DNA from: Nematopogon swammerdamellus
Taxonomy: Eukaryota; Arthropoda; Insecta; Lepidoptera; Adelidae
Direction: 5' to 3'
Length of the DNA stretch: 64,000 nucleotides
NCBI GenBank assembly: GCA_946902875.1
Contig: OX336345.1
Location: forward strand, 4,247,395 to 4,311,394
Shown: piece by piece, positions 29,443-40,148 of the stretch
Position numbering within the stretch: position 1 is the stretch's first letter
Layout: each line of letters opens with the position of its first letter
The notes under the pieces: generated by a model
The model's input: only the letters and a program-made list of their open reading frames with translations
What the model was told of the DNA's origin: nothing
Databases searched by the model: none
Position numbers and translations under genes: made by a program

Positions 29443-29556
29443 AAGCTGTAATTTACCAGAGTCCTTGCAGCACAACACCGATTACTCTGCTTACCTCGAT
29501 TGCCGCGATACAGTGTGTGGTATGTGTTTATATACGTATATATGTGTATGTATATA
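29443..29556 (+). mobile_element. S3 repeat, 3' end
   Basis: GCTGTAATTTACCAGAGTCC, CACCGATTACTCTGCTTACC, GATACAGTGTGTGGTATGTG, ending in a degraded TATG/TATA tract. Confidence 0.8.
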
Positions 29557-29848
29557 TATATTTTTTTTTATACTCAATCGTACATAGTATACTCGTACAT
29601 AGATATAACTGTTTTAAAACGAAAGGGACAGGAATATTCAAATTTCGCTTACCCACCCTTATTAGGCAGGGCCTAAAACTCAATGCGGTCAGTCTAGAGG
29701 GAGGTCCGACGCGAATGTGCAAACAATGTAATGTGGGCCCCTATGCCCCGAGGATCGCGGCTGGGATGTTCGGAGTCTGACCGCGCGGTCGTTTACATCT
29801 TAAGTAGGCCGCTCGATAATGTGAAGAGGGGGAAAGCGAACGTTGTCT

Positions 29849-30062
29849 GTCAGCCTCGGTAGCTCAGTGGTGCGGTCGGTCGACTGTTGTTAAGCAACCC
29901 TGACCGCGGTCAGTACTTGTATGGGTGACCGCTCGACCGTTGGAGGCTGACCGTGGTTCGGATTCTACGTAAAACTGTAGGTCCCTTCCCTTGTTACCCT
30001 ACTAGGTGGTAGGGTTTATCCCGCCCGTGTTGGTACCACCGCGCTGAATGATACGTCGTGAG
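29849..30062 (+). mobile_element. S1 SINE, head and core
   Basis: The clearest S1 head: GTCAGCCTC (29849-29857) pairs with GAGGCTGAC (29943-29951), inner CGGTCGA pairs with TCGACCG, and GTCAGTACTTGTATGGGTGA resembles the 5S rRNA C-box region. The B-box-like GGTTCGGATTC and the core CTGTAGGTCCCTTCCCTTG follow. The tail is missing. Confidence 0.85.
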
Positions 30063-30084
30063 ATGTGACGTACGCGGATACCCT

Positions 30085-30230
30085 AGCTCCTATTCATATT
30101 CATATTCAGATTCAGATATTTATATCACCATAAAGAACACACAATATTAACAACATTTCATTGAGATATAGTATACATATGTATTCAGTATGGTCACAGA
30201 TTACTTAACAGTTACTTCGTAACAGATTAA
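30085..30230 (-). mobile_element. LINE 3' tail with (TGAATA)n
   Basis: The ATTCATATTCATATTCAGAT repeat followed by GATATTTATATCACCATAAAG and CATTTCATTGAGATATA matches the end of the element at 20431-20845 in the same orientation. Confidence 0.6.
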
Positions 30231-30239
30231 TCACTCTAT

Positions 30240-30775
30240 AGAAAACGTTCCTACCTTCGGGCTTTAATAGCCTACTGTTTCACGTCGCCAATCGCTGCGT
30301 GCGAAAATGTACCTTAACGATCGAGTGTAAAGTGGTTATTGCTTTGCAGCTGCGCGCAGTTGCGTGGGCGAGCGTCTATGTATACTTCGCGCGGCTGACG
30401 AATTTTCACTGAAATAGACCGCCGTCGGCCCGTCGGGCGGTAGGTAGTTAGCGCGCGCAAGTACATAGAGTGCGTGAGGCCTGGTATGGTTCGACATTGT
30501 TGTGTTTTGTCTTATATAAGGTGTTTCCATATTAACTACAAAGTATTTTGGGAGGGATAATAAACACGTTAAGCAAAAAATAAATAAATATTATAAATTT
30601 TTAGCATTAGATGTCGACAAATTTAACAAAACACGTATATTTTCTAAAAATTCAAACGTGCTACTAGGTACCTAAACAGCTGATTATTTGAGGTCAATGA
30701 CTCTCCTTGAGCGCACTCGGTCACAGAATAGAAAAGAGTACTCGGTGCCGCGCGGCGCGGGCGCTCAAGGATAAT
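30240..30775. other. Unique stretch, GC-rich in the middle
   Basis: 30345-30460 is GC-rich (CAGCTGCGCGCAGTTGCG; CGGCCCGTCGGGCGG). No supported gene. Confidence 0.35.
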
Positions 30776-30779
30776 TAAG

Positions 30780-31353
30780 AGTCCCTTCCATTGCCCCTTG
30801 CTAGATGGTAGGCTAAAATTATACCCGACTGGGTTGGTACCACCGTACTGTATGGCCGCATAGCAGCCTCGGTTGTGTTCTCCTCTAGTCCATTATAGCC
30901 AGGAATCCAGCGAAATCTCCGGTATGGCACCTATCTTCTCGGAGGTGATATTGGCTGATCGGAGCATGTTTTTTTTTTTTTTTTTTTTTTTTTTATGGAA
31001 TCTGACACGGTTGGCTTACATCACCTACAACATCCGTGATGTCAGCCCATAACATCGGGTGAACTTGGTGCCACGTCAGTGCTTCCCTTCGGTCGTGCCG
31101 GCTACACTGAACTGGACGGAAAACACAAACTATTTACATAGCCGTTTCGACCGACCTTTCATTCAGTGCGGTGGTACCAACCCGGGCGGGTTAAACCCTA
31201 CCACCTAGTAATATAAGAAGGGAGCCATATCCCTTAGTCGCCTTTTACGACATACACGGGGAGAGATGCAGTGGGGCTATTCTTTTAAAGTACCGGCCCC
31301 ACACGGCATGTGCTTTGGCCCCTCCGACTTAGCCACCCATACCGGAATACATA
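30780..31353 (+). mobile_element. S2 SINE split by a chimeric SINE
   Basis: The S2 core and body run from GAGTCCCTTCCATTGCCCC to GATCGGAGCATG (30968), then resume at CATGTGCTTTGGCCCCTCC (31307) and end ACCGGAATACATAAAAAA. The head is missing. Confidence 0.85.
30969..31305 (-). mobile_element. S1-tail/S3-head chimeric SINE, third locus
   Basis: A long T-run (about 25 T), CTGACACGGTTGGCTTACAT, the S1 body and core to CACCTAGTAATATAAGAAGG, then CATATCCCTTAGTCGCC and the S3 end ACCGGCCCCACACG. GCATG flanks both sides (30964-30968, 31306-31310). The long A tail and clean duplication show that the chimera itself was retroposed. Confidence 0.9.
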
Positions 31354-31407
31354 AAAAATATATACATATATAAATGAGGCAACATTTGAATGTTTAAAAA
31401 ATTATTA

Positions 31408-31697
31408 TTCGAAAGATGATAAACCTTTTCGAAGAAAGTAACTAAGGACGAGGCCGAAGGCCGAGCGGCGTTTAGGAAGACGATAAACCTTCCCGAAGAA
31501 AGTAAGCAACAAAAGGCGAGGCCGAAGGCCGAGCTGCGTTCAGGAAGGGGATAAACCTTTTAGAAGAAAGTAACTAAAGGCGAGGCCGAAGGCCGAGCTG
31601 CGTGTAGGAAGACGATAAACCTTCTCGAAGAAAGTAAGCAACAAAGGGCGAGGACGAAGGCCGAGCTACGTTCAGGAAGTGGATAAAAGTTTTCGAA
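31408..31697. repeat. 68-bp minisatellite, about 4 units
   Basis: Units built on GGCGAGGCCGAAGGCCGAGC, GATAAACCTT and CGAAGAAAGTAAG, as in the HEL-A arrays. No Helitron ends are found beside it, so it is a detached piece or a seed array. Confidence 0.85.
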
Positions 31698-32389
31698 AAT
31701 AAATACAAGAGTTAACACAATGAGAATACCAAATTACAATAGAATTTGTTGAAATTAAGCTAAATAATCACTCTGGTGTTAAAAAACGGATAGTTTAGTT
31801 TCAGTTCAGGCATCCGTGCATTGATCAGCAATGTGTGTGGTCGGATGTAAATAATTGCAGCATTCCGTTGAACATTAGGCGGGGAGACAAAGTGGCGAGT
31901 CGACCGGAAAATTCAGTACTTACGCATCAGCCACATACGGGCCGCCAAAAACCTGCCACTCTCGCATAGCCATACGAACTGACAGATACGACAATGCAGG
32001 ATTTTATATTATGCATTAGAATTAAGTTCCTCGCCTAGAAATCGTTCCTCTGTCGCACCGCTAGGGCAGGGATTCCCAACCGTTTAGCCTATGCGCTTCT
32101 ACTTCAGAGTATATACATTTTAATAAATACCTAATACAGTTTAAATGTGGAGCCGCCCACCATGGATCACTTTATGCCCTCCAAGTGGGTCGGTTTGTTT
32201 TTGGGGACCCATGCGCTTGGGTGTGAAATTGTCTACTGGCGAGTGTTTCCTGATGCGTTCAATCTGGGGAGTCATCACTCATCAATTACTTGTCCGCAAA
32301 TCTGTCGGTATTGTGTATCGCTGAGCGTGTGTTTGAGTTTCGCGGAGTTAGGTGGATTTGACTCTTTCGGGTCAACTCCAGACCTCTGG
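31698..32389. other. Unique stretch with a hAT-like left end
   Basis: CAGGGATTCCCAACCGTTT at 32067 resembles the left end of the hAT MITE at 13255, but no right end is visible. An open frame at 32147-32494 lacks recognisable features. Confidence 0.35.
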
Positions 32390-32540
32390 TCTCAAAATCA
32401 AAATCTTTATTGTTTTTTGCAGTGTCTCCATTACGGGTTTTTTGAATATGCAAAATGCCTGAATGGGCGTACAATACAGCCTTCACATGCATAGAGCTAT
32501 GTAAGGCTGGCTTTACAAAAAATAATTTTACAATTTATCC
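32390..32540 (-). mobile_element. LINE 3' tail
   Basis: On the minus strand AACAATAAAGATTTTGATTT ends in TTTTGA-type repeats, following GCATTTTGCATATTC. Looks like the 3' UTR of a non-LTR element. Confidence 0.4.
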
Positions 32541-32575
32541 ATAAAAAAATATATATACAAAAGTAAGAGAATGAC

Positions 32576-32660
32576 CGCGTGTGGTGGCGTGCCTTGGGAG
32601 AGGCCTATGTCCAGCAGTGGATCGATACAGGCTGATGATGATGATGATGATGATGATGAA
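32576..32660 (+). mobile_element. RTE-type LINE 3' end
   Basis: GCCTTGGGAGAGGCCTATGT and CCAGCAGTGG translate to ALGEAYVQQWIDTG then stop, with a (GATGAT)n tail. This ending is very common in Lepidoptera and belongs to RTE-clade LINEs. Confidence 0.75.
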
Positions 32661-32740
32661 GAGAATGTACTTTTGTGCCGGCTATACCAAGTGATAAAAG
32701 GCAATGCGACGCTCTGTTATTTTACAAGTACAGTACGTGG

Positions 32741-32869
32741 CAGTAAGTAATGTATATCGGGCGTTATAAAGAGAAAATCCGGTCGTAGAGCATCGTCCCT
32801 GTCGCACAGAGACGTGCGAATTATTGCGACAGGGACGACGCTCTACCTGTTGATACACGCTACTTACTG
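32741..32869. mobile_element. Palindromic MITE related to 14216-14348
   Basis: CAGTAAGTA at the left and TACTTACTG at the right. The inner arms AGCATCGTCCCTGTCGCA and TGCGACAGGGACGACGCTCT enclose the loop CAGAGACGTGCGAATTAT, which is the complement of the loop in the 14.2-kb element. The outer arms differ from it. Confidence 0.75.
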
Positions 32870-32909
32870 ATTTTCTATTTCTAATAATAAATAACTGTTT
32901 ATTGGATGA

Positions 32910-33121
32910 CTAGCTGTGCCCGCGGCTCCGCCCGCTCTCATATTTCACTTCACTGCTAACCTCATCAGCTATTTAGCGTGATAGTAAGTAGCCTATAGTT
33001 GATGGGAAGAATCAAGCTATCCGTAGAATTTTGTTTTATTAAAATCGAGAACCATCTCGAGTTATAAGCGGACAGACAGACACTCAGACAGACAGAAAGC
33101 AGACGTTGGATTTTATTATAG
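32910..33121 (-). mobile_element. Short Helitron-like element
   Basis: CTAG at 32910-32913 followed inward by TGCCCGCGGCTCCGCCCGC. The other side has the GACAGACAGACACTCAGACA tract and GATTTTATTATAGG. Similar termini to HEL-A and HEL-B but a different interior. Confidence 0.6.
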
Positions 33122-33289
33122 GTAAGGAAATCATTATGTCATGTTGGTAAATTTTTTTAATAAATTAATTATTTACATATTAAATTTAATTTCATCCAAT
33201 AGGAGGGCATTTTTTCGGGCTTTCTAAAGCCCGATATACATCATTTAGTGCTGCTTACTGTATGCAATTTTTAGTGGTCATATTTAAAT

Positions 33290-33682
33290 GTCAGCCTCGG
33301 TAGCTCAGTGATGCGGTCGGTCGACTGCCGGTCGGATCATCAGCACATCTGAGCGCGGTCAGTGAATGGATGGGTGACCGCTGGACCGTTGGAGGCTACC
33401 GTGGTTCGGATTACACGTAAAACTGTAGGACCCTTCCCTTCTTACCTTAACACATAGGTGGTAGAGTTTAACCCGCCCGGGTTAACCACCGCTTAACCAC
33501 CGCACAGAATAAAAGGTCGGTTGAAACGTTTAGTAAATAGTTCGTGTTTTCAGTCCAGTTCAGTGTAGCCGGCACGACCGAAAGTAAGCACTGACATGGC
33601 ACCTAATTCACCAAGGTGTTATGGGCTGACATCACGGATGTTGTAGATGATGTAGCCAACTGTGTCAGTTTCCATAAAAAAA
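33290..33682 (+). mobile_element. S1 SINE, full length
   Basis: GTCAGCCTCGGTAGCTCAGT to CAGTTTCCATAAAAAAA. The 5S-like part is partly altered (GTCAGTGAATGGATGGGTGA). Contains a small duplication GGTTAACCACCGCTTAACCA in the core. Confidence 0.9.
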
Positions 33683-34980
33683 GTCGGGGTGTCGCTGTGT
33701 CGTGGACACGGCCGTGTGTTTTACGTGAATACGTGTACGTACTCTTTGATCCTTTATCTATCGAGTGGTGTAATTAAATTTTGGATGTAGATGATAGATA
33801 TGAAGCTACAATACCAAACCGTATCCCCCGATTTTGTTATCATCAGTTTTCTGGATTGGCTCCCACTATGGAAGCAAATTTAAAGACGTATTCACGTAAA
33901 AAAAAAATAAAAAAAGTGACCTGTACGCATATATTTTCAAATTGCGAAAATAAAACTGACTTCACATTCGATCTTCGTCTCGCCTTATCGTCACTTCGTT
34001 GCTCGCTGAAATACCTATCTGTCCAATTGCGAAGCTCCACATAACGGGGTGGGTCCGCTCTGCTGTAATAAACGTGGCGAGGTATAACAGATACGGGTGG
34101 TCGCATACTAAACGGTCGGATTTGTTGACACGGTGCGGGCCGGCGGGCGGGACGCGGGGCGGGGGCAGAGGGGGGGGGGGGGGGGGGGGGGGGAGGATGT
34201 TTTATTCCATTTTCAGTTTACGAGCTAGGGCTGTCGCGTGAAATTCGTTTTTTTTTCTTCGTAATAACAGATACCAGATAGCGCAATAACAGATAGGACA
34301 ATTTTCTGTGAGGATATAATGGGAGATTGGATAAAACAGTACATAGTTTGGCAGAATGGTGGAATTTTGCTAGGAGATTTTGTGTTATACAGGAGAAAGT
34401 AATTTCCGGTTTAGTCTTTATTATCTCAAAGAACGTGTACACATTCGCTTGCAGAGATTATTATAAGTTATATAATATTATATAAACTATACATTTTTTT
34501 TTTCAAAATTTGTATGATGAGGCATTGTATAACAACTAGATGCAAGTAAGATCTAGGCAATACATGTAATCAAAACAAATCAAGCAGGCAAGAAGTCAGC
34601 TAGAACAAATTTGCATTAGCAATAGTTTATTTTTGTATCAAAATTGTGTGTAAAATTTTGTGGGACAATACAAAATATTTACTTACATTCGTATTAAAGT
34701 ATTTATGTAAGTACTTCTCCCACATCCATAGGTTAGTTAGAATAGAATGCCTCACGGCATTAAGCTTGCCTGTTGTGCCTAATTTGTATAAATTTGTGTT
34801 CAATGAAGAATATATACATATATACAATTTACTCATTAAACCATCATTAAACATTGAGATAATATAATTTTAATTAAGTCCTTCACTGGAGAGTGCATTC
34901 GTACAGAGCACCGTGTTGTTCCAGGTAGTTGAAGCCATGGATATTTAACTGAGGTCTTCGTTCCCCGAACCACCGACGAC
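33683..34980. other. Mostly unique; poly-G run; LINE tail trace
   Basis: 34169-34193 is a run of 20-odd G. 34730-34800 (AGAATGCCTCACGGCATTAA, GTGTTCAATGAAG) resembles a decayed LINE 3' tail. The open frames here show no recognisable domains. Confidence 0.35.
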
Positions 34981-35882
34981 GTTGTCGCCAAATGCTCTAT
35001 CCGCGTGAACCACCCAACCTAAAACTCCACCCTTCTCCCGCTCGCTTCCCGAGTCAGCACCCCCTCTATCGCTCACCCCTCCGCGCCGCACCACGTCACT
35101 CCGATTCCTTCCGTCATATCCCGCTGTTGAGACTTGATTTCTGTGAAAGTTATTTCGTAACTCATCCTCTTGTAATATATCTCGATGCCAATAACCGATA
35201 AACTTACACGTTGCAGTAAATTTTCAAAGTGTGCTCTCTCTCTCCGAACCCTGCATCTCCTCCGGCCATAACTGCACTTCATAATAATTTAATGTAAACT
35301 TGTGCTGAAACTTCGCCGCTGCACACGCCATCTATGGGCGCTTTTATGAAGCTACTAAAGCCAACAATTCTCGCGTGAAGTAGATACAACATTATGTGAG
35401 TAAATAAACATAGCTTTTTAATATGTATACACAAAGGAGGGTCGAAGAACGCGTGAAAGTCTATGAAGAGACTGCGTTAGGTGTATACGGTGAACACAAT
35501 ATTCACGTAATTTTTTTAGCTGAAAGGGAGCAGACAGAGCACAATACAAAATCTAACAAGCAAGTAGTTGCGGCTGGTTTTAAGTCTGCTCCCTTACATT
35601 AACTACACAAACAATTTAGATTTAATCAAATAGAAACTGAAAATCTAATTGAATAACAAAAACAAAATATAAACACCAAAATCCTTAAAAACATTATGGT
35701 AGGTAACAACAAAAAGGCAATAAATGAAAAACACATCACGTACACACCATTATAAAAAAAAAAAGAAAATAAGAATTAATAAATTTACTTTATTTCTTAA
35801 TAATTTAAATTAATACCTAAAGGCCTGATAAGTCCTGCAGGACATTCTACAGGCTGGTGAAGGAGAAGAACTGTATGTACAA
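34981..35882. other. Unique stretch
   Basis: A pyrimidine-rich segment at 34990-35110, then AT-rich DNA. No gene recognised. Confidence 0.35.
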
Positions 35883-37745
35883 CTAGCTGAGCCCGCCCGA
35901 GCTCCGCTCGCGTGAAATTCGTATTTCAAAGAAGATAGTAAGTAACTATGGGCGAGGCCGAAGACCGCGCTGCGTTCAGGAAGTCGATAAACTATCTCTA
36001 AGAAAGTAAGTAACAAAGGGCCAGGCCGTAGGCCGAGCTGCGTTCAGGAAGACTATAAACTTTTTCGAAGAAAGTAAATAACAAAGGGCGAGGCCAAAGG
36101 CCGAGTTGCGTTCAGGAAGACTATAAACCTTCTCGAAGAAAGTAAGTAACTGAGGGCGAGGCCGAAGGCCGAGCTGCGTTCAGGAAGACGACAAACCTTA
36201 TCTAAGAAAGTAAGTAATTAAGGGCGAGGACGAAGGCCGAGCTACATTCAGGAAGACCATAAACCTTCTCGAAGAAAGTAAGCAACCGAGGGCGAGGCCG
36301 AAGGCCGAGCTGCATTCAGGAAGACTATAAACCTTCTCGAAGTAAGTAAGTAACTAAGGGCGAGGCCGAAGGCCGAGCTGCGTTCAGGAAAACCATAAAC
36401 CTTCTCGAACACAGTAAGAAACCAAGGGCGAGGCCGAAGGTCGAGCTGCGTTCAGGAAGACTATAAACCTTCTCGAAGAAAGTAAGTAATTAAGGGCGAG
36501 GCCGAAGGCCGAACTGCGTTCAGGAAGACTATAAACCTTATCGATGAAATTAAGTAACTAAGGGCGAGGCCGAAGGCCGAGCTGCGTTCAGGAAGACTAT
36601 AAACCTTATCGATGAAAGTAAGTAACTAAGGGCGAGGCCGAAGGCCGAGCTGCGTTCAGGAAGACTATAAACCTTCTCGAAGAAAGTAAGACAACAGTAA
36701 CGACAAACCTTTTAAATAAAGTAAGTAACTAACGGCGAGGCTTCAGGCTAAGCTGCTTTCTGGAATACAATAAACCATCTTTAAGAAAGTAAGTAATTAA
36801 GGGCGAGGTCGAAGGCCGAGCTGCGTTCAGGAAGACGATAAATGTTCTCGAAAAAGTAAGTAATTAAGTAACGAAAGAACATAACTAAGGGCAAGGCCAC
36901 TGTCACCCCAAATTACCCCCCCCCCCCCCCCCCCCCCCCTTTAATGGTAAATCCCTGAAACAATTATGTATTTATGATGAGTAGCTAGAATTATGATTTT
37001 CAAGTTCCTACCTTTAAAAAAACCGATACTCCTATACAAACTTTCACCCCCCCCCCCCCATTTCACCCCCTTAGGGGTTGTTTTTTGAGAAAAAAGCCTA
37101 TGTCCTTCCTCAGGATGCAATTCATCTCTGTACGAAATTTTATAAAATCCTTAAATATAATTTTGAAATCATCCCCTATTTTAATTTAAGGGTTGATTTA
37201 GCAAAAACGCTGAAACACGTAACTCTTTATTTCATACCAAAAGCCTAAATATGAATTTTCATATCTCTAACTTGAGAAATGCTGGATTCCCCATACAATG
37301 TTTCATCCCCTATTTAACCCCCTTAAGGGTTGTTTTTTGAGACAAAAGGTAGCCTATATCCTTCCTCAGGATGCAATTCATCTCCGTACTAAATTTTATA
37401 AAATCCTAAAATATAATTTTGAAATCATCCCCTATTTAAATTTAAGGGTTGATTTAGCAAAAACGCTGAAACACGTAACTCTTTATTTCATACCAAAAGC
37501 CTAAATAAGAATTTTCATATCTCTAACTTGAGAAATGCTGGATTCCCCATACAAACTTTCATCCCCTATTTCAACCCCTTAAGGGTTATTTTTTGGGACA
37601 AAAGGTAGCCTATGTCCGTCCTCAGGATGCAATTAATCTCCATGCAATATTTTATCGAAATCTGTTCAGCGGTTTAGGCGTGAAAAGGTAACAGACAGAC
37701 AGACAGACAACAGAGTTACTTTCGAATTTATAATATTAGTATGGA
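35883..37745 (-). mobile_element. HEL-A Helitron with minisatellite array
   Basis: Minus orientation. 5' end TCCATACTAATATTATAAAT preceded by A (at 37745), then a GTCTGTCTGTCTGT tract; 3' end GAGCTCGGGCGGGCTCAGCTAG followed by T (at 35883). A...TC and CTAG...T ends are the Helitron rule. Inside are two tandem copies of a segment of about 256 bp (37010-37560), C-runs at 36918 and 37049, and the 68-bp array. No RepHel coding, so non-autonomous. Confidence 0.8.
35940..36900. repeat. 68-bp minisatellite, about 14 units
   Basis: Units contain GGGCGAGGCCGAAGGCCGAG, CTGCGTTCAGGAAGACTATA, AACCTTCTCGAAGAAAGTAA. GGCCGAAGGCC can form a small hairpin and AAAGTAAGTAA resembles a 5' splice site. Units near the right end are the most degraded. 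Confidence 0.95.
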
Positions 37746-37784
37746 TGGATAAATATTTTTGAATTTGAATGTTAATACATACAT

Positions 37785-37945
37785 ACATACATCTGACACA
37801 CGCTGAATCCCGACATTCGGGGTAAGCAGAGTAATCGATGTTGTGCTGCAAGTACTCTGGTAAATTACAGCACAACAGCGACCGCCACGTTTCGCAAAGT
37901 ATTCGAACAAGATTAAATCGATCAAGCAGCAAGTAAGGCATTAAA
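37785..37945 (-). mobile_element. S3 repeat, (TATG)n end
   Basis: ACATACATACATACATCTGA, CACGCTGAATCCCGACATTC, GTGCTGCAAGTACTCTGG, CACGTTTCGCAAAGTATTCG, AGCAGCAAGTAAGGCATT, then the match ends. Confidence 0.85.
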
Positions 37946-38756
37946 TTAAATTTTATTTTTTTTTAAATTATCTACCTATTATGAAATGTACTTATGTGTT
38001 ATATTATGACAACTCTACATGAGATTGGGTGGTGATGGATAATAAAACAAAATAAAAAAGTGTTGGCAGGTAAAGAAAGAAAATTGAAAATGGACTTTTT
38101 TGCTAAAACATTACATACCTAGAATTTATTCTAGCACTGGCTCTGAGCACCGGCTTATAAGCTTTCCACACAATATTTTTAAATAAAAAAGCTTTCAATA
38201 GTATAAATCTAATAATAGCCAGCAATCCAAAACGAACACGAGCCGTACTTCAAAATGTTATTTAGAGGATTGCAAAAATTTCTCTTTCCCTAATCAAATC
38301 GCTGGTTCGCTTTCCACAAAGAGAATTTTGTAATTAGTATTCACGGCACTGAGGCCGATTATCATGAACCGGTTATTTTGATCCACCCTTTATGAATACT
38401 AACCATCCGCTGAAAAATCAGTGGAGCGTTGTAAAATACACTTTCTAGAAATTGTGGCCCAATTATGTAGTAACCTTAACTTTGTTACACTGTTTGCTTT
38501 GTTCAAAGGGAAATGATTGTATATTCATACTTGTTAGCTGTGCCTGCTCGTTACTTGTTTTAGAAATATACATTTTCGTTAATGCATTATTTGTTAATGC
38601 CACAATATTACAGAATACGGAATTTGTAATTTTTTTGGGTGCCAGTTATTTTGAATTGCGTGCGGGTTGTCGGCGCGTTCCAGGCTTGGACCCTTAATCT
38701 CAAATCCTATCACAATAATTTATTGCGTATTTGTAGTGGTGTAACAGTGCCATATA
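37946..38756. other. AT-rich unique stretch
   Basis: Nothing recognised. Confidence 0.4.
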
Positions 38757-39151
38757 CAGGGTGTCCCCGGACAGGGTGTAGTTCCTTTAAGGAGGCTATT
38801 CTACGCTTTGTAACAAACATTATTAGTAAAAGAAGTAGGGTTGTGCCCGTTGCGAAGATATACATTTTTAAAGTTATTAATGTAGTGTAATGTTGTAATG
38901 CTCTAATCGGGCACACGCGGGTGGCGGGGCAGCGGGCAGCGGGAATACGGACGGACGCAACAGATAGCCCGCCCCGCCCGCGTACTGCCCGCCGCTAAAG
39001 GCGCCCACACATTGTAGTACGCATTTAGTTTGTTAGGAAATCCTAAAATTTTAATGAAAGCACATATTAAAAAAATTCTTTCACCAGTGCTTTTGTTACA
39101 AGGCGTAGAATAGCCTCCTTAAAGGAACAACACCAGTCCCGGGACACCCTG
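38757..39151. mobile_element. 395-bp MITE with 60-bp CAGGGTGTCC terminal repeats
   Basis: The left CAGGGTGTCCCCGGAC ... GTTCCTTTAAGGAGGCTATT and right arms are complementary over about 60 bp. TATA flanks both ends (38753-38756, 39152-39155), so the target is TA or TATA. The centre is GC-rich (GCGGGTGGCGGGGCAGCGGG). Non-coding. Confidence 0.9.
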
Positions 39152-39384
39152 TATATAAAACAGGTACCTATAAGAGTTTCTTCCACAAATTGCCCGGGTA
39201 GGCGTTCAACAGCGCCTGCCACAGCTCTCCTTCAAAAAGCTGTGCAAGCACACACAAATTGGGTTAGTATAAATAAACCGTCTCGTTATAATGAGTAAAT
39301 TAATAAATACATTTAGCCTAAAATAACCAGGGTCCAATTAGCAATTAGTTTTTTTTCTAATGAATGAAAAAAAAACAATTACGT
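39152..39384. other. Unique stretch
   Basis: Nothing recognised. Confidence 0.35.
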
Positions 39385-39674
39385 GCATACCGGCCGCTTC
39401 ACAATTCGAAACCGGTGTAAAGCTGTAAGGTCCCTTCCCTTGCCCCACACTAGGTGGTAGGCTCAAATTGTAACTGACTGGATTGGTACCATAGTACTGG
39501 GCGTAAAATGGCCTCATAGCATCCTCCGACGTGTTCTCCTGATTTAGTCCAGTATAGCCAGCAATTCAAAAGGAAGCCTCCGGTATGGCACCTACCTTCT
39601 CGGAGATGATATGGGCTGGTCGGAGCATGTGCTCTGGCCCCTCTGACTCGGCCACCCATACGGAATTACATAAT
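39385..39674 (+). mobile_element. S2 SINE without tRNA head
   Basis: Starts at GCATACCGGCCGCTTCAC, then CTGTAAGGTCCCTTCCCTTG, core and body, ending CACCCATACGGAATTACATA. Confidence 0.85.
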
Positions 39675-39717
39675 CATCAAAATAGGTACTTATTTCTTTA
39701 TAATTGTATTCCTCATG

Positions 39718-39822
39718 ACCCAAAGGTTGACTGGATGAAATCATTTAGGAAATATATCCCCTTGTGCATGAAATTCGTTTAAATGTGAATTTCACGCGAG
39801 CGTAGCCGCGGGCAAAAGCTAG
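39718..39822 (+). mobile_element. Helitron 3' end and LINE tail traces
   Basis: AAAGGTTGACTGGATGAAATC matches the 46.4-kb LINE tail. TTTCACGCGAGCGTAGCCGC then GGGCAAAAGCTAG is a clean HEL-B 3' terminus (CTAG at 39819-39822). Confidence 0.55.
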
Positions 39823-40148
39823 TAATTTATATTATTATCCATGGGCGATTTCTGATCAGAGATCACAATTCAACACGGAACACGGAGAACACGGACGCGG
39901 GGTGCATCAAGTTTCCTGTCACGTCCAGTTGATTGCGGGGCGACAAACGCGGTCGGCGGCGACGACGACGGCGAGGCCCAATTATTTCCGACATCGACAC
40001 CGAACCCCCACCCCCTGAGATCCGAAGCCGCTTCGCGCCCCCCACTTATCAGGACTTGCGCCCTAATGCGCCCTATCGGAGGGCGATTTACTAAGATATT
40101 ACTAGGTTGAATCTGCTGGGGTGCTATTTCAAGTATCTTCTTATTTGC

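Noticed and set aside
29849..29951. A genuine 5S rRNA gene
   Set aside because: Only the central control region resembles 5S rRNA; the ends differ, the length is short, and the segment is always joined to the S1 body.
35940..36900. CRISPR-like array
   Set aside because: Units are contiguous without unique spacers, lie in a eukaryotic Helitron, and no cas-like gene is present.
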